DNA of 64,000 nt from a virus: the IMG/VR virus record IMGVR_UViG_3300005605_000002, positions 1-64,000 of that record; one strand, given 5' to 3'. The notes under the pieces were generated by a model. That model did no database searches. It was not told where the DNA came from and saw only the letters and a list, made by a program, of their open reading frames with translations. The position numbers and the translations under genes are program-made. Positions 32,455 through 40,560 of the stretch are shown here, one piece after another; positions within the stretch are counted from its first letter, which is position 1, and each line of letters begins with the position of its first letter.

Positions 32455-33412
32455 AAACTAACTCTTTTGGTATTTTACTATCTGCACTACTTACGCAAGT
32501 TGGGGTAATACAAACTTTGCGTTCTTTAAATAAAGTAAACCCTGTATCAATAGTACCTAATGGTTCATCATGACAGCTATAAGCACGTTTAATTTCGCCG
32601 CCTGGTTCACGAATAATACAACTTTGATATCCTGCATTACACATCCAGCCTTTAAATTTATTAAACTGATGAGCATTCAGTCTTTCTGCTTGGTCTAATT
32701 TATATTCTATGCCTTTTTTATCAAATAACGCTATTTGGCTTATTTCTTGTTCCATCTCATTTTGTAATATTTCTAATTGAGCTTCACTATAACCATCAAC
32801 TACTGCACTTGCTATATCATTACTTTGTGGTTTAAGAGTAACATGTAAGCCTTGGTCTTTAAAACGTTGAGCTCTTCCATAATATTCATCAAATCTATCT
32901 GGAACCATAACTTGATTAATTGTAACTAATACTCCATGCTCTTGTAAAAAGGTAAGTTTGCCTGCAAATTCTTTTTCATTAGAAAATTCTGCATGATAAC
33001 TTGCTGTTATACTTTTACGATCTAATTTCTCTGTTGCTGTTAACCATTTGTTCCACCAATTAAATCCTGGACTAGCATTAGTAGTCATGTGTACACTAAG
33101 ATAGTTACTAACAGGTTCTTGGTACGCTTTAATTAAATCTATTAACCCTTTATATGCAGTTGGTTCGCCACCACTAAAACTAAAATGAAACTTATCAAAG
33201 CCGTGGGCCCTTGCTTGACTTTTAATTTCATCCATTGTACGAATATATTCTAATAAAGGTCTATGATCTACTGTTTTACTTTTAGCATACGGCCAACAAT
33301 AACTACAATCATAGTTACAAAATCTACCTAAGATCCAACTAACCGAAAAAACATTGTTTTCTAGCATTGTTCGTTGTCCTAATTTGACTATATTTTCAAA
33401 TGGTATTGTCAT
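32444..33412 (-). CDS. Radical-SAM enzyme with C-terminal SPASM-like cysteines (322 aa)
   Basis: C32-x3-C36-x2-C39 (CNYDCSYC) and SFSGGEPTAYKG mark the core; LDRKSITASYHAEF matches the strand in the genes at 28556 and 29433. The C-terminal GWMCNAGYQSCII, SCHDEPLG and CITPTC cysteines should hold an auxiliary cluster. The end (KELVYEN) differs from the ITKY endings of its sisters. Overlaps of 11 and 4 nt tie it to the methyltransferase and the next radical-SAM gene. Confidence 0.85.
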   Translation of the reverse strand: MTIPFENIVKLGQRTMLENNVFSVSWILGRFCNYDCSYCWPYAKSKTVDHRPLLEYIRTMDEIKSQARAHGFDKFHFSFSGGEPTAYKGLIDLIKAYQEPVSNYLSVHMTTNASPGFNWWNKWLTATEKLDRKSITASYHAEFSNEKEFAGKLTFLQEHGVLVTINQVMVPDRFDEYYGRAQRFKDQGLHVTLKPQSNDIASAVVDGYSEAQLEILQNEMEQEISQIALFDKKGIEYKLDQAERLNAHQFNKFKGWMCNAGYQSCIIREPGGEIKRAYSCHDEPLGTIDTGFTLFKERKVCITPTCVSSADSKIPKELVYEN

Positions 33413-34482
33413 GATATATTCTTTGTTGTATTAAAGATTGTTTTAGAACACGCTTTGACACAGGTCATACACTTATTATCACCATGCCAATAATTTCCCA
33501 TGTGTTCCCATAGTATAATATCTTTACTAAGAATACCATCTTTACAATTTGGTACACCTATATCTTTTAACATATCTTTTGTATTTTGTACTGTTAAATT
33601 CCTTAACGTATGAATAGGCAACGTTTCTTTTAATGGTTCTTCTAAATAGTCACTACCTATTAAACAACAAGAAAGTATATTTCCACATGGGTCAACATAT
33701 ATACCTTGGTCTTCCATACACTTTGGTTTAATACTAGCTTTACTAATTACTTCATATCTAACATCATCATCTAATAAACTATCTAATGCTTTATTTGGTA
33801 CTTTTTTATATTCTGATCGTGTAGCAGGTTCAAGATCATATTCATAATTTCCATCTAAATCTTGAACTGCAAATTTATCTAAGTCATAAAATCTTGCAGT
33901 ACTAACAAAATTTACTTTTTGCACTCCTTTTCCTAATAAAAAATATTCAAGTGTTTCAATATCATCTTCGTTATGTTTAAAAACTAAACTATCTACTCTT
34001 GCTACTCCTCCAGCTTTAATAAATGCTTCCATATTATCAATAACTTTTGAAAACTTTGTATTCCTTCTATATAGTTCGTGCTTCCCTTCAAACCCATCTA
34101 TGCCAAATACAACATTACTATTACTAACTGAACCTATTACAGGAGCAAGTTTGCTCCACCATTCTTCATTACGCATACCACCATTAGTATGAAGTGCTAA
34201 TCTACAAGTAGGATTTGCATCTCTTACATACTGAAAAATTTCTAAACAATCTTGTGCAAATGCAGGATCGCCATAATTTCCACAACTGTAAAAATTTGTT
34301 AACTGAGCTAAAAATTCTTTCGGAAACCATTCCTTAAACTGAGCTATGCTTATATCACCATTACGAATAAATGGACGAGGTGCTCCGCCATTAAAATTTC
34401 TTGCACACATTGGACATTGAGCTTGACACTTATCAGTCAATTCAATATGAACAGATTTTATATCAACAATTTTCTGCATCAA
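33409..34482 (-). CDS. Radical-SAM protein with SPASM-type C-terminus (357 aa)
   Basis: C19-x3-C23-x2-C26 (CQAQCPMC) starts the core directly at the N-terminus. The GGEP loop is replaced by CGNYGDPAFA. The C-terminal third has KCMEDQGIYVDPCGNILSCC and CMTCVKAC, which read as a SPASM domain with two cluster sites. This arrangement is closer to classical SPASM enzymes than to its island neighbours. It overlaps the glycosyltransferase-like gene upstream by 20 nt. Confidence 0.85.
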   Translation of the reverse strand: MMQKIVDIKSVHIELTDKCQAQCPMCARNFNGGAPRPFIRNGDISIAQFKEWFPKEFLAQLTNFYSCGNYGDPAFAQDCLEIFQYVRDANPTCRLALHTNGGMRNEEWWSKLAPVIGSVSNSNVVFGIDGFEGKHELYRRNTKFSKVIDNMEAFIKAGGVARVDSLVFKHNEDDIETLEYFLLGKGVQKVNFVSTARFYDLDKFAVQDLDGNYEYDLEPATRSEYKKVPNKALDSLLDDDVRYEVISKASIKPKCMEDQGIYVDPCGNILSCCLIGSDYLEEPLKETLPIHTLRNLTVQNTKDMLKDIGVPNCKDGILSKDIILWEHMGNYWHGDNKCMTCVKACSKTIFNTTKNIS

Positions 34483-35146
34483 ATTTTTCTTTTAGCCAGG
34501 CATAGTCATTAATTTTAAATAATACTTCAGTATTTCCTTTAAATGCTTCGCCATAAAATTTACCTGCACGAGCACCTGCCATAGCATAATCTCCATTAGG
34601 TTTTCCCATTCCTTCATTACACCATACCATTAATCGCATTTCTGTTTCTTCGTCTATTTGGCCTCTAATAATTTTACTTGACAATTTAACACATTCACGA
34701 AATGCACTTTTCCATGTATTAAAAGGATCTGTATTAAATGCTGTAACATTACTAATTTCTTCATGTGCAAAAAACTTATCACTAATACTAGTTGTCATGT
34801 CTAAATTAGTAACATCCATATCTATTGTAAGTTGTCTTGGTAATAATTTTACGCCACCATAACCATATTCTAAAAAGTTTATAGGATTTTGACAACGCCA
34901 TACATGAACAGCATCTAAATCCCATTCAGACGCAATATAATCAAATTTAAAATCATCTTTTAGTCTAGCATCACCATCTACTACCCAAAACATTTTTGTA
35001 AAGCATTTTTTAGCCGCGGCTATATGGGCTTGGTGTATACCTTTTACCCCATGAACACGTTTAGCCATTGGAAATCGTGCTTTTAACTCTGCATAAACTT
35101 CATCTGCATTTGGTTCTTCGTAACTTATAAAAACAATATCATACAT
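34463..35146 (-). CDS. GT-A-type glycosyltransferase-like protein, DGD family (227 aa)
   Basis: The start VFISYEEPNADEVYAELKAR, then AKRVHGVKGIHQAHIAAAKK and WVVDGDARL follow the nucleotide-binding and DxD parts of a GT-A fold; D57-G-D59 would bind the metal and sugar nucleotide. The gene at 42222-43121 has the same motifs. The C-terminal 100 residues include a Gly-rich GDYAMAGARAGKFYG. Donor and acceptor unknown. The family is not one I can name. Confidence 0.65.
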   Translation of the reverse strand: MYDIVFISYEEPNADEVYAELKARFPMAKRVHGVKGIHQAHIAAAKKCFTKMFWVVDGDARLKDDFKFDYIASEWDLDAVHVWRCQNPINFLEYGYGGVKLLPRQLTIDMDVTNLDMTTSISDKFFAHEEISNVTAFNTDPFNTWKSAFRECVKLSSKIIRGQIDEETEMRLMVWCNEGMGKPNGDYAMAGARAGKFYGEAFKGNTEVLFKINDYAWLKEKFDAENC

Positions 35147-35969
35147 AAGGCTCTATCTCTTCTGCTAGTTTTTTATGAAGTATCCTACCTGGATGGCCGT
35201 TATCTGGAAAATCATCAGACAATGCCATATAATTTATAACTTCTTCGTATTTGTTAACTTCCTTTTTAAATTCGTCTGTATCAGCTAGATCCGATCTTAA
35301 CTCTTTAATAGCGTTAATAGAACCCCAAGATGTAAGTAATGGTATTTGTTTACCTAATATTTTTTGTAACCAACCTTTATGAATATGTTTAATAAAAGTA
35401 TAGTTACTTTCTAAGCCGTATGTTTCGCCCCAGCCTTCTATTAAAATAAAAGGAATTTTTAATTCATTATATATTTCTTGTGCGGCATCAAATGCAATCT
35501 TCATAAGTACCCGGTTTAATTCAGCAATAGATTTACATTTGTTAGTTTCATTTAATTTTAAATAATGCTTATCTAAGTCCCATAGTCCGGCGTCATCTGA
35601 TGTTGTATCTTTCTTGTAATTACGACAAGGTTCTGTTAACATCCATATAATAACATCAGGTGTATAAAAAGTAGGTGCTGTAAAAGGTGGTGCTAATCCT
35701 AATGCTTCTTCACTTCTAAAAATTGCTTCAAAATTGCCTGCACCTCCAAAACTATAATTACAAGTGGCATGACCTTTTAAATCTAAAAAGTATCCGAAGC
35801 CTGGATAAACTAATTGAAATGGTTTAGGCGAGTCTCCTTCTAAATACTTGTCTTGGTTATACGGTCTAAAAATAGTATTATCATTGTTGTTAGCAACTCC
35901 GGGCCCCGGAGTAATTTGTCCCCATTCTCCTAATCCGTTGCTATCGCCAATTATTAATATTTTTTTCAT
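35139..35969 (-). CDS. SGNH/GDSL-like hydrolase (276 aa)
   Basis: ILIIGDSNGLGEWG at 4-17 is block I with the nucleophile serine, FGGAGNFEAIF fits block II (Gly), and NGHPGRILHKKLAEEI near the C-terminus fits the catalytic DxxH block in modified form (NxHP). The family contains carbohydrate esterases and O-acetyltransferases. With sugar dehydrogenases and GTs next to it, de-acylation or acylation of a glycan is the likely role. It overlaps its neighbours by 8 and 4 nt. Confidence 0.7.
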   Translation of the reverse strand: MKKILIIGDSNGLGEWGQITPGPGVANNNDNTIFRPYNQDKYLEGDSPKPFQLVYPGFGYFLDLKGHATCNYSFGGAGNFEAIFRSEEALGLAPPFTAPTFYTPDVIIWMLTEPCRNYKKDTTSDDAGLWDLDKHYLKLNETNKCKSIAELNRVLMKIAFDAAQEIYNELKIPFILIEGWGETYGLESNYTFIKHIHKGWLQKILGKQIPLLTSWGSINAIKELRSDLADTDEFKKEVNKYEEVINYMALSDDFPDNGHPGRILHKKLAEEIEPYV

Positions 35970-37138
35970 CTTGTATTTCCGTAATAAATCACCTTATGCT
36001 TACTAGATTTATATTGCCTCCATGGATCAACCACTATGCTATCATCATTAAGTTTACAGTATAACTCTGGATGAGCTAATAATACTATTGCACTAAATGG
36101 TCCTGTATCAGGACTAACTAAAGGATCAACCTGCATACAAGCATAATCTATTTCTGCACAATAATATCCCACTAGTAAACTATAACTTCCATCTATATAT
36201 GGCACTCCTGGTTTATAACTAACTCCATTTAATAATATTGGTAAATCATTTTCGTGTGCTAGATTAACCAAACGTTTAGCCATGTTCTTGGCCTGTACTT
36301 CTCTAGCCTTTATTATAGCATCAAATAGATCATATTGCAAGTCTAATTTTTGAGCCAAAAAGCGTAATGCAATGTTATCTCTTGGATGGCATCCTCCGCC
36401 ATCGCCCAATCCTGCTGTTAGATATTTTGAACTAATAATTCGATTTGTACTTTTTGAAAGAGCGTTAGTGACAACATCGACATTAATATTTCCTTGCTTT
36501 TCTGCAACATCTTGAATCATATTAACAAATCCAATTTTCATACTAATAAATGTGTTATAAAAAACCTTAATACATTCACACTCATCCCAAGTACCTATTT
36601 CATATCTTGGCTTATTTTCCATTATTGTTTTATAAAATGTTACTAATTGTTGTGCATCAGTAGTAGACTTTCCGTCTTCAGTTCCGATAATTACCATTTC
36701 AGGATTTACCATATCCCAAGCTACAGTACCCATAGCAATAAAATAAGGATTATATACAAAGCGAGTATTACTAATTAATGGTACAAAATGATGGCGGGTT
36801 GTTCCTGGTAAAACAGTACTAATAAGAACTAGTAGTTGTTTCTTATTCATATAAACGTTAGCTTCTCTTAACACATCAATAACAATTTCGTAATTAAAAT
36901 CTTTAGGTTCTAAATGTGCTGAAGGTGTCCTACCATCATAGTCAGGATGATGTGGCGTCGGTACTGAAACAAAAACAATATCTCTATCTTCAACTACTTC
37001 TTTAATGGTTTTTTTAATTTTTATAACTTCTGATTCTATATTAATAACATCATATCCTGTTACGTCATGGCCTTTTTCACCGACGATTTCGGCACATGGT
37101 AACCCTAGTTTTCCTAACCCTATAAACCCTATCTTCAC
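35966..37138 (-). CDS. UDP-glucose/UDP-ManNAc-type 6-dehydrogenase
   Basis: The NAD Rossmann motif is at the N-terminus (MKIGFIGLGKLGLP), SVPTP and STVLPGTT follow as in the family, and the catalytic cysteine is C250 in GDGGGCHPRDNIAL, with K191 and N195 ahead of it. Length 390 aa is nearly full. The enzyme oxidises a UDP-sugar C6 alcohol to a uronic acid. GTG 37138 is the start: GGAGG lies five bases upstream, while a TTG at 37150 would place it inside the gene. A second, shorter dehydrogenase is at 43705. Confidence 0.87.
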   Translation of the reverse strand: MKIGFIGLGKLGLPCAEIVGEKGHDVTGYDVINIESEVIKIKKTIKEVVEDRDIVFVSVPTPHHPDYDGRTPSAHLEPKDFNYEIVIDVLREANVYMNKKQLLVLISTVLPGTTRHHFVPLISNTRFVYNPYFIAMGTVAWDMVNPEMVIIGTEDGKSTTDAQQLVTFYKTIMENKPRYEIGTWDECECIKVFYNTFISMKIGFVNMIQDVAEKQGNINVDVVTNALSKSTNRIISSKYLTAGLGDGGGCHPRDNIALRFLAQKLDLQYDLFDAIIKAREVQAKNMAKRLVNLAHENDLPILLNGVSYKPGVPYIDGSYSLLVGYYCAEIDYACMQVDPLVSPDTGPFSAIVLLAHPELYCKLNDDSIVVDPWRQYKSSKHKVIYYGNTR

Positions 37139-37164
37139 ATGAACCTCCAATCATTATATGCGTA

Positions 37165-37172
37165 TATAAATA
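37165..37172 (+). promoter_or_regulatory. T4-type late promoter (TATAAATA) for the plus cassette
   Basis: A perfect T4 late -10 octamer lies 28 bp before ATG 37201, in the 62-bp divergent gap. With the opposing motif at 37180-37187 it forms a two-way late promoter region. Confidence 0.65.
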
Positions 37173-37179
37173 CTACTAA

Positions 37180-37187
37180 TATTTATG
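37180..37187 (-). promoter_or_regulatory. T4-type late promoter motif (CATAAATA) facing the dehydrogenase
   Basis: On the minus strand CATAAATA lies about 40 bp upstream of GTG 37138. It could start the transcript covering the sugar and radical-SAM genes down to 29.4 kb. Confidence 0.5.
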
Positions 37188-37200
37188 GCGATTTTTATAT

Positions 37201-38475
37201 ATGATTCCAGTAACTGACTACATCAAAAGAAACGTATACGTACGAAAAGTCCAAAGTTCTCTAGCCTCACAAAAGTTTTTACAAGCATTCAAAGACCTTA
37301 ATCTAGACGAGTCAAACTTATGCTTGTTTCATGTATTGATAAAATATCCCCAATGGGAAAAGGATGTTGATTTATTTCAATTTATAAGGAAAAAAAATGT
37401 AAAACAGTTACGTAAAGATCCAAAAACATTCTTTTTATTTGATGCAAGTACTGAAGGATTTAGTACTATATATGGAAATACTCCATTTTATGATGTATTA
37501 TATCATAACTGTAGAGTGCATAATATATCACCTAAAAAAGTTATTCTTATTACATCTAATATGGTTGAAAATAAAAATTTAATTCGATATAACACTTATC
37601 ATAGTATAAAAGAATCTATTCATGTTGCTAGTTTTCATAACTTTGAACACATGCTTTTTAATTTAAAAGTAGACACACTACCAGTATCAGGATTAGCTGA
37701 AGCTGAGCTTGACACTCGTATTGAAAAAGTTTATCTTAATGCAGTAAAGAATAGAAAAAGATACTATTACGGTGAAAAACATTTCTTAAGTCTTAGTAGA
37801 GTAAATAGACCTCATAGAACATTAAGCGCCTTTGAAATATTTAATAGTAACTTATATCAGAACTGTATTTTAAGTCATGATAGGATTAAAAAACCAGAGC
37901 ACTATTGTCAAGAAACAGAACTAATACGAGGATCAAAAGGGAAACTTTCATTTAGGGCTTTAAAAAAGTTTAATCGGCACTTACCATTAATTGCAGATAC
38001 TAACGATTTTAAAACTAATCATGCTATGAGTTTAAGTTCACATCTACATTGGTCTACATTATTCCAAGTAATTGGAGAAACACTTGCAGAAGATTGGGAT
38101 AACACTAGTAGATTCTGGAGTGAAAAAACATTCCGCTCTATATTTCATATGCAACCGTTTCTTATTTGGGGACAACCTAATGCTAATAAAAACTTAGAAG
38201 ACTACGGCTACAAGTTATATGACAAAATGTTTGATTATAGTTTTGATAGCGAGAGCAATACATATAAGAGATGGACTATGATTAAAGGGGAAATAGAATC
38301 TGCTGTAGCTCGCTTAAATAAGATGACTGGGGAAGACAAATTATTATGGTGTTTTCAACAACAAGACGTACTTAAACATAACTATAAAATAATGTATCGT
38401 GAAGAATATACAAAAGAAGTATTTCAAAAACTTGCATTTACATTAGTACAACAATCAAAGGATAATGTTGAATGA
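37201..38475 (+). CDS. Putative glycosyltransferase of unrecognised family (424 aa)
   Basis: The N-terminal 170 residues are alpha/beta (FFLFDASTEGF, KKVILITSNM). FLSLSRVNRPHRTLSAFEIF starts a second domain, and RFWSEKTFRSIFHMQPFLIW followed by EDYGYKLYDKMF reads like the sugar-nucleotide-binding EK motif of GT-B enzymes such as fucosyltransferases (TEKLxxxLxxGxVPV). This resemblance is motif-level only. It is the first gene of a two-gene plus cassette behind a late promoter. No strong ribosome-binding site is seen. Confidence 0.5.
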   Translation: MIPVTDYIKRNVYVRKVQSSLASQKFLQAFKDLNLDESNLCLFHVLIKYPQWEKDVDLFQFIRKKNVKQLRKDPKTFFLFDASTEGFSTIYGNTPFYDVLYHNCRVHNISPKKVILITSNMVENKNLIRYNTYHSIKESIHVASFHNFEHMLFNLKVDTLPVSGLAEAELDTRIEKVYLNAVKNRKRYYYGEKHFLSLSRVNRPHRTLSAFEIFNSNLYQNCILSHDRIKKPEHYCQETELIRGSKGKLSFRALKKFNRHLPLIADTNDFKTNHAMSLSSHLHWSTLFQVIGETLAEDWDNTSRFWSEKTFRSIFHMQPFLIWGQPNANKNLEDYGYKLYDKMFDYSFDSESNTYKRWTMIKGEIESAVARLNKMTGEDKLLWCFQQQDVLKHNYKIMYREEYTKEVFQKLAFTLVQQSKDNVE

Positions 38476-39398
38476 AAAACTTAATTGCATTAAAGGTTAA
38501 TAGAATTTTTACTTTTGGCTGTAGCTTTACAGACTATGCATGGGGTACTTGGGCTAATATTTTAGGATATGAATTTCCAGATGCTAAGTTTTATAATTTT
38601 GGAAAGTCTGGAGCTGGTAATCATTATATCTTTAATACATTAATGCAGGCTGACTCTTCATACAATTTTACACACGAAGACTTAGTAATAGTACAATGGA
38701 CGAATATAAGTAGAGAAGATAGATTCTTAGATGCTGAGCCTACAGCAGATCCTAGTTTTACAGCTGGTGGCCAATGGATTACCCCAGGCAATATTTATAG
38801 TCAAGGAACATATGATGAATCATGGGTTAAAAAATACTTTAGTGAATATGGAGCATTACTTCGAGATTTAGCGTTTATTAAATCAGCTTATGAGATGCTT
38901 AGACATAAAACACAATGGCATTTTATACAAATGAATGACCTTGTTCACTATGTTGATCAATGGGACACAAAAATATCAATTGATCCAAAATATGCTGTTG
39001 AAGGTATTCAAGTACAACGAATAGAGCATCTACGAGCAATGTACTCTGAAACTATAAACCAACTATTACCTAGTTTTTATGATACACTTTTTAATAATAA
39101 CTGGGAACAAAAATTTGAAGCTGATAGAAAATTAGTTAATAAGAATTTCCAAGACGGCCATCCGCACCCATTAGAGCATTATGATTATTTAAAACGTATA
39201 TTTAAACATAATTGGTCAAAAACAACTAATAAAAAAGTTGGTGAAATACAACAAAAATGGATTAAGTATATGGATGGTGCTTCACGAACAAATAAGAGAT
39301 TTAGTCTTTATCAAACGGAAGAACGTTGGCGTCAGATGGTAAGGAATGAATTAGTTATACGGCCATCTCACGATATTGATTTTAGAATACACCGTTAA
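38472..39398 (+). CDS. SGNH-hydrolase-like protein (308 aa)
   Basis: IFTFGCSFTDYAWGTWANIL at 12-31 is the phage form of SGNH block I (GCSFT), GKSGAGNHYIF fits block II and III (Gly, Asn), and FQDGHPHPLEHYDYL near residue 230 fits block V (DGHP). It resembles the protein at 6110-6988 in using GCS rather than GDS. Probably a sugar acyl-esterase or transferase. It overlaps its upstream partner by 4 nt and the converging minus-strand gene by 17 bp. Confidence 0.7.
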   Translation: MKNLIALKVNRIFTFGCSFTDYAWGTWANILGYEFPDAKFYNFGKSGAGNHYIFNTLMQADSSYNFTHEDLVIVQWTNISREDRFLDAEPTADPSFTAGGQWITPGNIYSQGTYDESWVKKYFSEYGALLRDLAFIKSAYEMLRHKTQWHFIQMNDLVHYVDQWDTKISIDPKYAVEGIQVQRIEHLRAMYSETINQLLPSFYDTLFNNNWEQKFEADRKLVNKNFQDGHPHPLEHYDYLKRIFKHNWSKTTNKKVGEIQQKWIKYMDGASRTNKRFSLYQTEERWRQMVRNELVIRPSHDIDFRIHR

Positions 39399-40560
39399 GT
39401 TCAGGAAACGTTTTATTAAAATCTCTATTCCTTATTTTATCATAATGCTCTGTATGAACTTTAAACTTATTATGAGCTTTAGCATCATATACCGAACTCT
39501 TAATATATCGTAATACCCCCTTTAACTGTTCAGCTATGCCATTACTAGGAGCTGTTTGTAGATATTGTGTAATTCTTTGACAAGCTTCTTGTTTCTTATC
39601 ATCGGGCAATATAGATATTGTATAATGTTTAGGATCAACAATATTATATAATATTCCATTTGACACATCAAACCTCTGTTCTTGCATATATTTTAAATAA
39701 TCGGTAAGTGTTAAGAGATTAAACGCACTTACTACAGTATTAAAACTCAGTCTAACATGAGGTGATTCTTTTTTAATAAGATTTAAATTATTCATTATTA
39801 CAAACCATTCAGTTCCTTCACGTATATATTCAGCTCTATCACCCCAACTATCTAAACTAGCATCAACTTTAACATTAGTAAATTTATTCCATAACTTTGT
39901 AATACACTCTTTCTTATAAAACAAATTACTAACATTAGAATTATATCTTAACATAACATCAGTACGATTATTATCAATTAAATATTCTAAAATATCATAA
40001 TGCTTATCAGTAAGTAATGGCTCTCCTCCAGCAAAGTAAAAAACATCTATATCTTTATAATAAGGTTTAAATTGCTCGTACAAGTCATCATTATCTTTAC
40101 CACCTGCAAAAATATAAACTTTTTCTTTACCATCTTCTTGGGCCCAACTAGAACTAAATGTTGCACTACACGTTCTACATTTAAAATTACAAATATTACT
40201 CCAACGTATATCCATATAACGTAATTTCATCTCATCAAGACTGCCATCTGGATTAGTTTCAGAAACAAATGGCATATACTTTGCAAACTGTCTATTATGA
40301 TGTATGCGTGGACTATTATTGCCTGCCTGTTCATGAACCCAGCATTGTCTACATACGTTAGGTTGCTCTCCATTTAACATTTGTAAACGTAACTTTTTAT
40401 ATTCGGGGCTATTCCATATTTCTTTTATAGGAGTATTCTGAGTATTACCTAAAGGACTGTTATAATCACCTACACAACAAGGTAATACATTACCATCTGC
40501 ATTTGCATACATATGAATCCAAGGTAGGATACAAACTGTTTTAGATTTGTTTGCAGTCAT
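39382..40560 (-). CDS. Radical-SAM protein with N-terminal SPASM/twitch-like domain (392 aa)
   Basis: VCILPWIHMYANADGNVLP with CC at 28-29, KEIWNS and C70-x2-C73 form the N-terminal Cys region; the SAM motif is C124-x3-C128-x2-C131 (CNFKCRTC), then FAGGEPLLT. It ends FNKTFPELNGVF; the next paralogue (40541-41920) has a similar LTKTFPELEGFY near its end. The pair overlap by 20 nt and look like a tandem duplication. Substrate unknown. Confidence 0.87.
   Translation of the reverse strand: MTANKSKTVCILPWIHMYANADGNVLPCCVGDYNSPLGNTQNTPIKEIWNSPEYKKLRLQMLNGEQPNVCRQCWVHEQAGNNSPRIHHNRQFAKYMPFVSETNPDGSLDEMKLRYMDIRWSNICNFKCRTCSATFSSSWAQEDGKEKVYIFAGGKDNDDLYEQFKPYYKDIDVFYFAGGEPLLTDKHYDILEYLIDNNRTDVMLRYNSNVSNLFYKKECITKLWNKFTNVKVDASLDSWGDRAEYIREGTEWFVIMNNLNLIKKESPHVRLSFNTVVSAFNLLTLTDYLKYMQEQRFDVSNGILYNIVDPKHYTISILPDDKKQEACQRITQYLQTAPSNGIAEQLKGVLRYIKSSVYDAKAHNKFKVHTEHYDKIRNRDFNKTFPELNGVF

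Noticed and set aside
37139-37150. TTG 37150 as start of the UDP-sugar dehydrogenase
   Set aside because: It would put the GGAGG ribosome-binding site inside the coding region; GTG 37138 gives the typical MKIGFIGLG start.
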